From Chondrosia reniformis (taxonomy: Eukaryota; Porifera; Demospongiae; Chondrillida; Chondrillidae), in assembly GCA_947172415.1 (NCBI GenBank), contig OX359193.1:1482501-1546500 (forward strand): DNA of 64,000 nt. Reading direction: 5' to 3'. Positions 12,101 through 21,579 of the stretch are shown here, piece after piece. The notes beneath the pieces were generated by a model. It made no database searches. It was not told the DNA's origin and saw only the letters and a program-made list of their open reading frames with translations. Each line of letters begins with the position of its first letter. Position 1 is the stretch's first letter. A program made the translations under genes and the position numbers.

Positions 12101-12706
12101 CTTTCAAGTTTTTAACAATCCCCTTTCCCAAGTTTTATATATACAAACTTTCATACCTTCTGAAATAAGTCCAAAGAGTTTCAAATAGGTTTCATGCCTT
12201 CTGAAAACTGAGATTTGATCCTGTGTCTGTTGTGGTTTAAATATTATTTTGGTTGAATGTTTTAATTGACCCCAAGCATCTTCATTTAGCAGTGAAGACA
12301 CTGAAAGAGTATACAATATAACCTCTGAAGAAAGGACACATTAGGGAGTAAAAATTAGTCCCTTTTAGAGAGGTTGTCCCTTCTTAGAGGTTATGCCTAT
12401 ATTCCTTATCCTATTTTGAAGCAAGTAGTTTGTCCACTGTAGAGAGGTTGGCTGTTGTTTGGAGGGTCCTTTATTAGAGGTTTTACTGTATAAGTATCAT
12501 GTATACTGTATTATATTACAAATAAAATGTTTATGTGGCATTTGGCAATCATGATGTAGAATATTCTTTATGTAGGACATGGCTTCAAATTGGCACCTGT
12601 TGTGGGTAAGCTCCTTGGTCAATTAGCTTTGGATCTGCCCACTGAGTTTAATATGAATCCCTTCAAAGTTACACGTTTCCCAACAAAGGTCTTCAGCAAG
12701 ATGTAA
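6156..12706 (+). CDS. PIPOX: peroxisomal sarcosine oxidase-like FAD amine oxidase
   Basis: Eight coding exons: 6156-6281, 7652-7800, 8741-8954, 9718-9850, 10105-10157, 10943-11101, 11700-11931, 12576-12706 (398 residues). A second version of exon 6 lies at 11169-11303 and gives 390 residues. The product has the FAD dinucleotide motif GAGVIG at 16-21, the family motif RGSSHGGSR, and the C-terminal signature GAGFSGHGFKLAPVVGK. A cysteine in EHCMYT matches the covalent flavin cysteine of this family. The last residues, SKM, form a PTS1-type peroxisomal signal. Family members oxidise sarcosine, pipecolate or proline-like secondary amines, making H2O2. The start at 6156 fits the family N-terminus; an in-frame ATG at 6081 would add 25 residues. 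Confidence 0.9.
8497..8625 (+). repeat. R1 dispersed element copy
   Basis: Member of the most frequent dispersed family of the window. It carries GGGAACTAAACCT...GAGAGCTT, then a (TTCTTC)-rich tract expanded here, then CTCCACTGGAACAGACAGCTG. It lies in intron 2 of the oxidase gene. Confidence 0.6.
9027..9200. mobile_element. 174-bp MITE with CAGTAAAACCTCT termini
   Basis: Ends are inverted (CAGTAAAACCTCT ... AGAGGTTTTACTG), and TA dinucleotides flank both sides (9025-9026, 9201-9202). This matches a TA-inserting Tc1/mariner-pogo type non-autonomous element. A diverged sister copy is at 12314-12488. It lies in intron 3 of the oxidase gene and has no coding capacity. Confidence 0.7.
10585..10678 (+). 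repeat. R1 dispersed element, truncated copy
   Basis: Carries the 5' part of R1 (ACCATTTTCCTAAATGCTAT ... GGGGAACTAAACCTGAAG) and stops just after GAGAGCTTTAGAT. The pyrimidine-rich 3' half is missing. It is intronic, in the oxidase gene. Confidence 0.55.
11169..11303 (+). CDS. PIPOX: alternative exon 6 of the sarcosine oxidase gene
   Basis: An open exon of 135 bp (45 codons) follows AG at 11167-11168 and precedes a GTAAAG donor. It enters and leaves in phase 0, exactly like exon 6 at 10943-11101. Both encode the same protein segment: an (I/L)xVLYW- or FLYW-type start and an end of PLEYPGLVK or PLEYPNLVK. Using both in tandem would keep frame but duplicate the segment. With this exon the protein is 390 residues, the length I recall for human PIPOX, and it has the glycine-rich GAYGTGKDH. 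The acceptor has a poor pyrimidine tract, so the exact 5' border is less certain than the 3' one. Confidence 0.72.
11521..11675. repeat. 24-bp pyrimidine-strand minisatellite
   Basis: Six full copies plus a partial one of a 24-bp unit (CTTCCACACTCTTGCACTCT with a variable CCCA/CCTA). The period is a multiple of three, so open frames run through it on both strands; these are not genes. It ends about 25 bp before the acceptor of oxidase exon 7 at 11700. Confidence 0.9.
11996..12222. repeat. R6 fold-back element
   Basis: Near-inverted ends: AGGATTAAATTTCAGGTTTC and GGCATGAAACCTATTTGAAA on the left are matched by TTTCAAATAGGTTTCATGCC and GAGATTTGATCCT on the right. Relatives lie at 18967-19117 and 19550-19793 inside gene B. 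It is a non-autonomous fold-back repeat in the last intron of the oxidase gene. Confidence 0.65.
12314..12488. mobile_element. diverged sister of the 9027 MITE
   Basis: Clearly similar over its whole length to 9027-9200, with the same internal text around TGTCCACTGTAGAGAGGTTG. The left terminus is mutated (CAATATAACCTCTG) while the right one is intact (AGAGGTTTTACTG, then TA). Confidence 0.65.
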
Positions 12707-13457
12707 TTTCTTTAAATGTATCATCAACATTAATTAATTTGGATACACTTCACAGATGCACTCAAAGACTTGTTATTATATATTATAATATATTTTAGTT
12801 TTCTAAGGAATTATATAGTCTGTTTGCCCACCTATATCATTGAAATATATTTATGCCTACACATTTCCTGCTCCTTCAAGTATATGAGTGAAAAGGATAT
12901 AAATATTAGGAGATTAGAATGTAGGACGGTGGAACTCATCAACTTAAGATACCCTATGAATATCGTTACAGGAACTGACACCAAACTGGTCACCTTAACC
13001 TAGTCTCAAATATCCAGCCCCTCTCCTACGTATTGTGCAATAGTGACACGCGCATGGCAGAGGTTGGGGACTGGATTTGAGACTAACCTTAACCTTCAGC
13101 TTTATCTATGTATTCTTTATGAACATACAAGCCACCACCTCCACCTATATACACGTAAGTGTTTGACATATATATAGTTTGACCAAGCCGATATATAGGT
13201 CAAAAATATATATACATGCAGTCAGTGTTCTGACGATCACATGCATGCACGAGGGAACAAACCTTGTGTTTGGGGAATCAGTAAGACTGTACACAAACAA
13301 AAGACTGCTGGATAAAACATATCTTAATTTAGTTGCTTTTAAAACTCTCTCAATCGCGCACACAATCAAGGGGCTACAACTTATAGACCTACTTTATACA
13401 GTACAAGTTACAATATACTAAGATGATATATAAGGTATTGTAATATGATATTCTTTT

Positions 13458-13766
13458 CAGTGGCGGATCCAGAAACTTATTTTGGGTGGTGCACAGGAAG
13501 CAATTAGATTACGCAAGACGTCAAAGAAAGATGGCGTTCAGCAAGAAGGAAGAGAGTAATAGAACATTTTAGACTACTGCATAGTCTAAGTACATCGTAT
13601 GAAGCTGAAACTGGCTAGTTACCGTTTCTAATGTATGATTAGTTAAAATCGTTTTTGTGCTAGTAATAATGGTAATTCCTAAGAAAAAAAATAGAAGCTT
13701 GTCTGGGCAGTGGCGGATCTAGGGTGGTGCCTGGGCCCCCCAGGCACCACCCTAGATCCGCCACTG
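13458..13766. mobile_element. 309-bp inserted element with CAGTGGCGGATC termini
   Basis: Left end CAGTGGCGGATCCAG and right end CTAGATCCGCCACTG are inverted. CTTTT flanks both sides (13453-13457 and 13767-13771). The right 59 bp (13708-13766) form a perfect hairpin: 28-bp arms and a 3-nt loop, beginning with the same CAGTGGCGGATC. A related sequence without the insertion is present near 14720-14775, where the flanks join directly. The termini resemble those of hAT-type elements, but the 5-bp duplication is not the usual 8. Confidence 0.65.
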
Positions 13767-14212
13767 CTTTTAAGTCCCATTCTATAAATTTTACAACGCC
13801 TGAGAAATGTGAAGAATTGGGTTATAGAGACCATTTGATAACTGCACACAAGGGACATTGTATATATATATTTTTTATGTCCTTGCATGTGTGCCAGTTA
13901 CCAATGGTCTCTATATAACCCAGTTGCAATTGGTTATGTGAATGCATGCATGTACCCAACCATAGGTAGCTCCCTCTCAAGGCAAATCAAATCTGCTATG
14001 GTTATTGGCTGAGACCCTTTAAGAGGTGTGAAAAGATATTTGGTAGACCATGTGTTCTACCTTATACGATCTGTATATAAACTATACTACTCTCTATCGT
14101 ACAGAAGTTGAGGATTTCAATTGTCCACTATTCGGAGGTTGTCCTTTACTGGGAGGTTTTCATATTAAAAGCTTTATATCTGTATACCATGCTATCTGAA
14201 ACGGGTTCAGCC

Positions 14213-14259
14213 ATTAAAAGCGTCCTATCGACAAGATTAGTCGATAGGACGCTTTTAAT
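14213..14259. repeat. perfect 20-bp-arm hairpin
   Basis: Two perfectly complementary 20-nt arms (starting ATTAAAAGCGTCCTATCGAC) flank a 7-nt loop. It is CpG-containing, unlike its AT-rich surroundings. It lies in non-coding DNA; its function, if any, is unknown. Confidence 0.85.
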
Positions 14260-15539
14260 TCGTTAACAGCTTCATCAATACTCGGTGAGAGGCGTCCCTC
14301 GTTACGTACGGAAATCGTTCAGTTTTTTCTGACTGCAACCAAGGGTGTTGTATGATTCATGCATAGCTATACTGTGTAACATCCCTTTCTTGTTTCAGTG
14401 CCATCCCTACATCTTCACTATTTTTGTAGAAAATTTTTATTGTTCTCTATATATATTGCATGTTAAGACAGTATATACACATGTACACTGTATAATTATA
14501 TGACACATATATAATTGATACATGACATTGTACACTCTACAATTTATAGTATGTAGTATTATTTTAGAAAATGTGGAAATCTATATTGCCAACAAAACTT
14601 GGACCACATTTTACCTTCCTGTTACAGTTACTGTACAACATTATCAAGAATATGTATCTCCCTAGCAACCCACGAAACAACCTATACATGTGCATAGGAA
14701 GACAGTCAAAGAGGTATTGTTACAGTAATATGATATTCTTTAAGTCCAATTCTAAAAAAATTGTAATGCCTGACAAATTTAAATGGAATTGAAAGAATTT
14801 GCATGATTATAACAAGGCCCTATAATATTTAAAAATAGTACTCTAATGTGTGTCCATGGACTCATGACTATGAGGAGTACAATGAGGAATGGATGGAGCC
14901 AAACTACGTTTACTTGATGGGAACCAGAGTCATCCTATATATAACTAATAATGGCAACAGTATTGTCCAGCCACAAGGATTACATGCAGCTGACATCTAT
15001 ATATTTCAATGGAGTCATGGCAACCTCAGGGTCTACTAGTATTGCAAGTTACAGTACCTGTACTTTAAAAAGTTACTATATAAAGAGAACATTTGATAGT
15101 GTTTCCATTCCAAGTGCAATTATGCACACTATAACATTTTGGAAACGTCACTGTCATTCTCTCTTGATCTTTAATTGAAAAATCCTATTAATCCAAAGGC
15201 TAATGTACACATTCAGGGCTTTCTCACAGTGAACAAGGAGTATAGCTAGTTGTTAATGTAAAACATGTACAATCTATATACATTTATCCAAGTGAGCCAT
15301 GGGGACGATTGGATATATACGTATATAGTCAGCATGTGCATTCCCTAAAAAGCAGTGGAGTGCTTGTTTGTGCTGTGTGCCCTCTTTCATAATGAGGATT
15401 TTGGCATATATGCAACCTTTAAGAACATCAATAAGAACTAGCTATATACAGACCCATACATGCATGCAAAATACTGTCCAGTCCAACTATATAGCCACCA
15501 GTCCATGAGAGTACGGCAGGCATGTTTCGATGCTCTACA

Positions 15540-15619
15540 CATCACTTCTATGTTTGGGCGCATTGATTCCTACTTAAGCTTCTAGTATATCCATGATGCG
15601 CCCAAACATAGAAGTGATG
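15540..15619. repeat. R5 hairpin, 24-bp perfect arms
   Basis: Arms 15540-15563 and 15596-15619 are exact reverse complements around a 32-nt loop and contain CTATGTTTGGGCGC. The roughly 170 bp that follow (to about 15785) align with 58676-58850, where a degenerate version of the same hairpin precedes them. This is therefore a dispersed family with a hairpin head. Confidence 0.8.
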
Positions 15620-15974
15620 CATGTGTATAGTTAAGTTTCAGTATGCCACTTCTGCAATGTTAGCCTTACCATATGATCACTTTCATGTGTCGCTACTTTT
15701 TCTAGATGTGCCAATCACTGTTATAGCTAGTGCCATCCCTACTTTTAACTTCATTTTTGAATGTTTTTATTTAACTTTATATACTATATATACAAGAGCT
15801 AAAGGAACTGTATATCTACTGTAACACTCATATACAACATAGGATTAAACCCATTGACAATATTGTTATTATTTTATATTAATCAATCAAAAAGGATTTA
15901 TATATACGTAGACTCAGATGAACCATAAGTTTGATGCAGTTAAACGAAATCCCTATATTCAAAGAACTCAACAG

Positions 15975-18756
15975 TTATATAGAATTGCTCATTTCCTTCA
16001 TTTTCTCGGCCAGAGAAGGATTGCTAATCAGGAGGTCAGCCAACTTGGCCTTCATCTCAATGTTGTTTGCTTGCAGTACCAATTTTAAAAGTGCATCCAG
16101 CAACACCTCATTATCCTTTTGCTTGGAACCATTTGTTTGCAGCGAATGTACAACACTTGAAGGCCTAGGGCTGGCTTCAGTTAGCCATTCATTCAGTTTG
16201 ATCTCTACACTAGCTAGCGAATCTGAACATGAATCTTTAGGGGGAGTGGCTGTAGACTCAATGCTTGACATTCGGCTGCTATTGCCAGAGGAGTTATTTG
16301 TGTTGTCATCTTCATCTGTTGGAGCACTAGATTCAAGTGAAGATTTCCTTGGTACAGGAACTGGAGAGAGGACACATCCCACAAGACTAGTACTCTTTCT
16401 AGGCCTTGGAAGTACACTTAGGCTCCTGGTTCTAGAGCTAATTGCTCTAAATCTTACTTGTCTCTCTGACACTGAGGAAGTGGATTGGTGTTTATCAAAG
16501 TGGATATCTTGATGAGTATGTCTTCTTAAAAGATACTTATCATTTTTAGTTTTCCTAATGTAGTTAGAAAATGTTTCCTAGAACAAATTATATGACAGGC
16601 TCGTAGCTTAATATAAGAGTGACATATATACATAATTATATACCTATACACATCAAATATCATTATTATATAACCAATGCTTTACTAATAACCTTAAAAT
16701 TGGCCTTTAATACTTTCCTATATCCCATCAGCCTCTATATATATTTAGAATCAAATACATACATCAAGCAGAAGTATAGCTATCTATAGCTCTTGTTTTA
16801 TATACCTCATACGTACTCAACTGTCTAACTTCAAAATCATATCCAAAGAAGTGCATGTTGCTATATAATAGGTAGATCTACATATGTAAATCTATGTAAA
16901 TTATCTAGATCTAGAGCTCAACATAAAGAAATTTCCAGAAAGATTTCCAGCATGGTCACTGATGAAGGGTGCATGCATGGTATTCCCAGAATCAGCTGAC
17001 TGACCAAGTGGAGCAGAAGATCAAAGAGAAAGCTTTGTATCCTCAACCAAAGCTCTCGCTCTATATAGATTTAGTTCCTACAGTCTTTTTACAGTGAAAA
17101 GGATACATATATTAAGAAAGAAATTTGTGTTTTAGAATTATAATTACTCATATACTCATACATATATTTGTAAAACAGTAATTCTTACTTGCTTGATGAT
17201 ACACCAGTGCCTTTATGACCTTCTGGAACACTCTTATAAAGATTCCCTTCAGAACCAAACTCTTGTGAATATAATGTTGGGAAGAGCCCTATTTTATCAT
17301 TGTTTTTGACAATCCACCATCCAATAGTAGGTGTTGTCATGCTAGCTGTCATTTTACACTCCTTATCATCATCCTCATCATCACCATTACCGTCATCATC
17401 ATCACCATTACAGTCATCATCACCATTACCGTCATCATCACCACCATTACCGTCATCATCATCTCCATTACCGTCATCATCATCACCATTACCGTCATCA
17501 TCACCATTACTGTCATCATCACCATTACCGTCATCATCATCACCATTACTGTTATCATCATCATCATCATGTTTTCTGGTTTTATTTTTAAAAGTAGCTT
17601 TTTGGGGGATTGGTGGCAGTTCCCTCAGTCCTTTTTTCTTCATAATATTCATAACAGCCTCACAACCAGACACTCCTTCATCCTGCATAGCATATAATAA
17701 GCAAAGGTTTTAAACAAAACCGTACATGTGTAGTGTCGAGAAGTGACCATGGCCAGTTAATACTGTATGCATGTATATATAATATTTGATAATGAAATTT
17801 ACATTTAGGCTGGCATCTTCTGGGTCTAAGCTTAATAAAGAACTTGCTGGAACTACTCCTTCCTGTCCATTAAACCTACAATTAATATATATATATGTAC
17901 ACACAAGGGTATACTATGTAATTATTTAATGTTAATGGAAACTGGTTAGTATATATTAGCATTCAATTGCATCTTACTATATAGCTACCTCACTTTCCAC
18001 CATCCACTTAAGTTCATTGTTAAAACCTCAACTTTGGCATTCAGAGGAAGAGATACTTCATCTGGCATTGTGGCAGTGTACTCCTTGATAACCCAGTGCT
18101 TATGGAAATTGTTTGGCCTTTTCAATGAAGCCTCTCCATTAGAAATTGAATTCTTTTCATGTTCGTCAACCTTTACACATAAATCTTTAGCTCCCTTTGG
18201 CTCCAAATAGGAAGAAGGCACCCAACCAGTTCTGTCACCCACAACTGCTAGCCACCAACCTACATTATGTACACATGGAAATAATGTACATAATTGCTAT
18301 TTCCACTTAGAAACTCTCTCTATATACAATACCATCACAATATTATAACTATAAACTTTGCTGGCACATACCATCTTCATCTTTATCAAGTACAGATATT
18401 TCTGTTCCTTCTTTAAAGGAAACTTGGTTGGTGTCTTCAGTTTCATAATCAGCTATGGAGACATACATTTCAATGGATCCAGCTGGTTCCTTCTCCCCTG
18501 CATCAAGGACTCCCAAATAGTCTTCATTGTTTTCAGCAGTTGGCTCAGCAAGGTAGCTAGAGGGAACCCAACCTGTTTTCTTTCTGTCACCTTCTTTAGT
18601 GACATACCACCATTCTGTACATACGTATATAAATATTATGATAAAAATAATACACATATATTACATGCAGTTTCTTATATAATAATTAATGTATGCATAT
18701 GTGTCATTTGTGTGTATATATACATGTGTGTGTGTGGATTCTCCCATTCTGTACAT

Positions 18757-18799
<43 letters not shown>

Positions 18800-20590
18800 T
18801 TATCTATTCTATGTGTGTACATATCAATCACATATATATCACCTGCAAGAGTATGCATGGTAAAGTGATATATGTATATCATGTACAGCATGAGATAAGG
18901 CATACTTTAACTATATAAAAATGTAGTCAATTGTCATTATAGCAACGGGGTACAAACACATGCATGCAGGATCAAATCTCAAGTTTCAGAAGGGATGAAA
19001 CATTTGAAACTCTTTGAACGTCAGGTTTCTAAAGGTATTGGAATTTATTTAAGGGGCTATGAAAAACTTGAAACCCTTGAATAGGTTTCATGCCATATAC
19101 TGAACCTGATGGGAATTAAACCCACCACTGAGTACAGCCACAAGCTTTATGTGCATCTTGAATATAAATCTACATACGTAATACACCCCCTCTCTCAATT
19201 AAAAGTTTGCAAGATATAGCTTCATACAATCATGCATTCCCATATACATACAAATGCATAAATAAATTTCTGTACATGCAGTTAAATTTTCTTCTTGTCA
19301 AACCAACCTCCCTCTTTCTTGCTGATTACTAGAATAGTCTCTCCAGATTTGACAGAAAGCTGATCAGCAGTTTCTCCTTTGTAATCAGCAATCACTCTAT
19401 ACTCTTGCCAGGTAGAGCCTTAAATGTTGAAGATTAACAAGATAATGTAGTGACAAATCCTTTTAAATAACTATATAAATTAAAATTTCAATTGATAATG
19501 CTGCGGGCATGCAGTATCTGCATGTAGTTAATTTGCCACAAGATCAAGCATTCGATTTCATATTGCATGCATGAAATGCATTTGAAGTCTTATACTGGCC
19601 GGGTTTCAAAGAATCGATGCTCAAGTGTAGATTGAAAGGTTAATTAAAGCCATATATATATAGGTTTCAAGTGTTTGATCTGTGCAGTTTCAAAGTTAAC
19701 TTTATTCATATGCCTTTATACACTTTGGCCTGGAAGTTCAATGTTTTCAAATACGTTTCACACTTCGTATATATATAAAACCTGAGATTTAATCTTATAA
19801 ATTGTTAAGACTGCATGTACTCATAAATATATACGTATATACCTTGTGGAATCACTTGTGGATGAAGGGAGAGGGGTCCTGCTAAGCTGAATGAGAGAGA
19901 AGCAGTCGAATTTACTTCAAAAATGTGTTTCAGCTCAATGTAGGCAATTTGTTAATTTTACCAACCTTTGTAACTGAGTATCTCCAAAGAGAGGACTAAA
20001 GAAATTTAGTGTGTATTGGCATCTTGATATTGTTACAGGCATCTTCAGAAGGATTTGTTCGCAATAATAGCTGATTGTATTAAGGCGAGCCTGCATGTGT
20101 TTTGCAGACAGTAGTTTGTTAAACTTTCTCAGTAAATTATCTCCACTAGGAAGATATGGAAGTTCACGTTTATTCTTGTCATATTTTCCAGCTTCTTCAG
20201 GAAAAAGTATAACAAGCGTATCCTAAAAGGAAAGAAGGAAATTAGCATATTTCATCCCACAAATACTCTTAACTGATATGTTTAGCTAGCCATATATAGC
20301 TTACATGAAATGTAAAGAAATCTGCATAACGGCGGTATATTTCATATCGGCTCTTGTCTGACCATGTTGTAAGAATAGCATACACCTGAGGATATATCAA
20401 TGCATGAGAAACTATAGTATATACATTTAGTCAACCAAAACATTTATATATATTTATGGACTGTTACTGAAGCTCTAGAGTCTAATATTTATATGTACTG
20501 GCTCACCCAGAGACCTTTCTGCTTTTGAAATCCTTTGACTTTGACACCAGTTACATAATTATCTCCAATGGCTTTGGCACCAACTGGCAT
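15975..20590 (-). CDS. PX and multi-SH3 adaptor with Asp-rich insert (gene B)
   Basis: Ten coding exons: 20590-20507, 20385-20305, 20222-19966, 19886-19843, 19418-19308, 18614-18372, 18259-17989, 17875-17803, 17682-17189, 16554-15975 (745 residues, phases consistent). PX (about 1-140) has the motif YRRYADF and a LPYLPS stretch. Three complete SH3 domains follow at about 157-215, 242-292 and 330-388. A 68-residue run of (D)DDGNG-type repeats (about 427-494) is then followed by only the second half of a fourth SH3 (IGWWIVKNNDKIGLFPTLY). The basic, proline-containing tail is nearly identical to gene A. The family role is membrane-targeted scaffolding for NADPH oxidase or podosome factors. The start fits the family; another ATG 8 nt upstream is out of frame. 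Confidence 0.87.
16968..17096 (-). repeat. R1 dispersed element, minus orientation
   Basis: Reverse-orientation R1 copy in the last intron of gene B. CCAAGTGGAGCAGAAGA, CCAAAGCTCTCGCT and TTTAGTTCC match the CTCCACTGG, GAGAGCTTTGG and GGAACTAAA landmarks. Confidence 0.5.
17370..17573. repeat. coding Asp-Gly-Asn repeat in gene B
   Basis: Imperfect 18/21-bp units built from GTCATCATCATCACCATTAC read on the minus strand as DDD(D)GNG. About nine units stay in frame within exon 9 of gene B. Variant units (DDDSNG, DDDCNG) show it is not freshly homogenised. Confidence 0.9.
18757..18796. repeat. (AG)n microsatellite
   Basis: About 20 uninterrupted AG dinucleotides in the intron between SH3 exons of gene B. 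Confidence 0.95.
18967..19117. repeat. R6 fold-back element copy
   Basis: Starts GGATCAAATCTCAAGTTTCAG and ends near AATAGGTTTCATGCCATATA; the inner text includes AACGTCAGGTTTCTAAAGG. It belongs with 11996-12222 and 19550-19793 and is intronic in gene B. Confidence 0.55.
19550..19793. repeat. R6 fold-back element copy
   Basis: Left ATTTCATATTGCATGCATG with GGGTTTCAAAG and right TTTCACACTTCG with CCTGAGATTTAATC follow the R6 pattern. It is more diverged than the other two copies and lies in a gene B intron. Confidence 0.45.
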
Positions 20591-21579
20591 GATATCATGG
20601 GACTGTATATATATATACAGTTATAATGTAACAGTTGCAAATATATATACAGAGATCCAGGTTTATTAGGCTGTCAATGAGCTTACTTGAGCAAGTGATT
20701 CTATATGGGGTCTTTACTTATATATACGTACAATGTAATGTCATAATATAAGAAACTAGCTATATATATATTGCTAGAAAAATACCTTACATATTTGGAC
20801 TGGAATCCAATCTCCCAATAGTCATGATGCCATATAGTGATTCCACCTCCACCAATAACTTTTCTGAGCTATTAAGCTCAAACCACCATATACCATTCCT
20901 TCCCTGATTTACATTTATTAGCCTGCCAGTCCCCCATAATTTCCTAATTCCCTTTTTCTTCTCTTGACCTCTGCTGAAATCAAAGTACCAGCAGTCAGTA
21001 CCATTTCCACTTCAGAATCTTTATCAACAAAACTTCCTTGCTTGCTTGTTCATCTCAGTGCTTGTGCTCTCCAGTTTGTCGATTAGTGTTATAATTTCCA
21101 CACATTTCTCTTAAGTCCTTTGTGTTAATTCTTTGATTATAACTGCCATTTCCTCCTTTAATGAGCTTAGACTTTCCTGCACTTCTGTAGTCACTTTACA
21201 GCTGACCTCTCTAAAAGGGCTTGGTACCACGTCAAAATATAGGTCGAGCAGAAGAAGCAAAGGAAGTGAACGTTGTCCTTGGGGCAACAAACACTTGAGC
21301 CACTCGGCAGAAAGTAGGATACGACCAAAAAGGCATGCAGGTCTCACAACAGACCCAATCTCTCTTGTCCTTTGTTGCTGACTCTCTATTCTTCCCGCAA
21401 ATACAGTTAATAACGTCCGGTTAATAACCTTATAGAAATGTCCATTTCTTTGTACGTACGTGTATGATGGATGTGGAACACTTATATATATCTTATACAA
21501 GACTGCTTAAAAAGTATTTGCAATCGATACACATGAATGCATAATGTTTATACATGTTATAGAGGCTATATCACAACTG
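20591..21579. other. intergenic stretch between gene B and SMARCB1
   Basis: Upstream region of gene B and downstream region of SMARCB1 (both minus strand). I find no exon with family resemblance. A 129-codon open frame at 21111-21500 has no convincing splice context and is left out. Confidence 0.5.

Larger units (their letters stand above)
12707..15974. other. intergenic region with repeats between oxidase and gene B
   Basis: No gene is supported here. It holds the 3' end of the oxidase transcript, an inserted 309-bp element (13458-13766), a perfect 47-bp hairpin (14213-14259), a 24-bp-arm hairpin (15540-15619) with a conserved 3' flank, and (ACGT)n runs. Short open frames in it lack exon signals and family resemblance. 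Confidence 0.6.

Noticed and set aside
17300-17713. Pro/Ser-repeat open frame opposite gene B exon 9, and the Met-rich frame at 17349-17570
   Set aside because: Both are other-frame shadows of the DDDGNG coding repeat; only the Asp frame joins to SH3 and tail exons with correct phases.
21111-21500. 129-codon minus-strand open frame between gene B and SMARCB1
   Set aside because: No family resemblance, no signal for start context or splicing, and no counterpart upstream of gene A.
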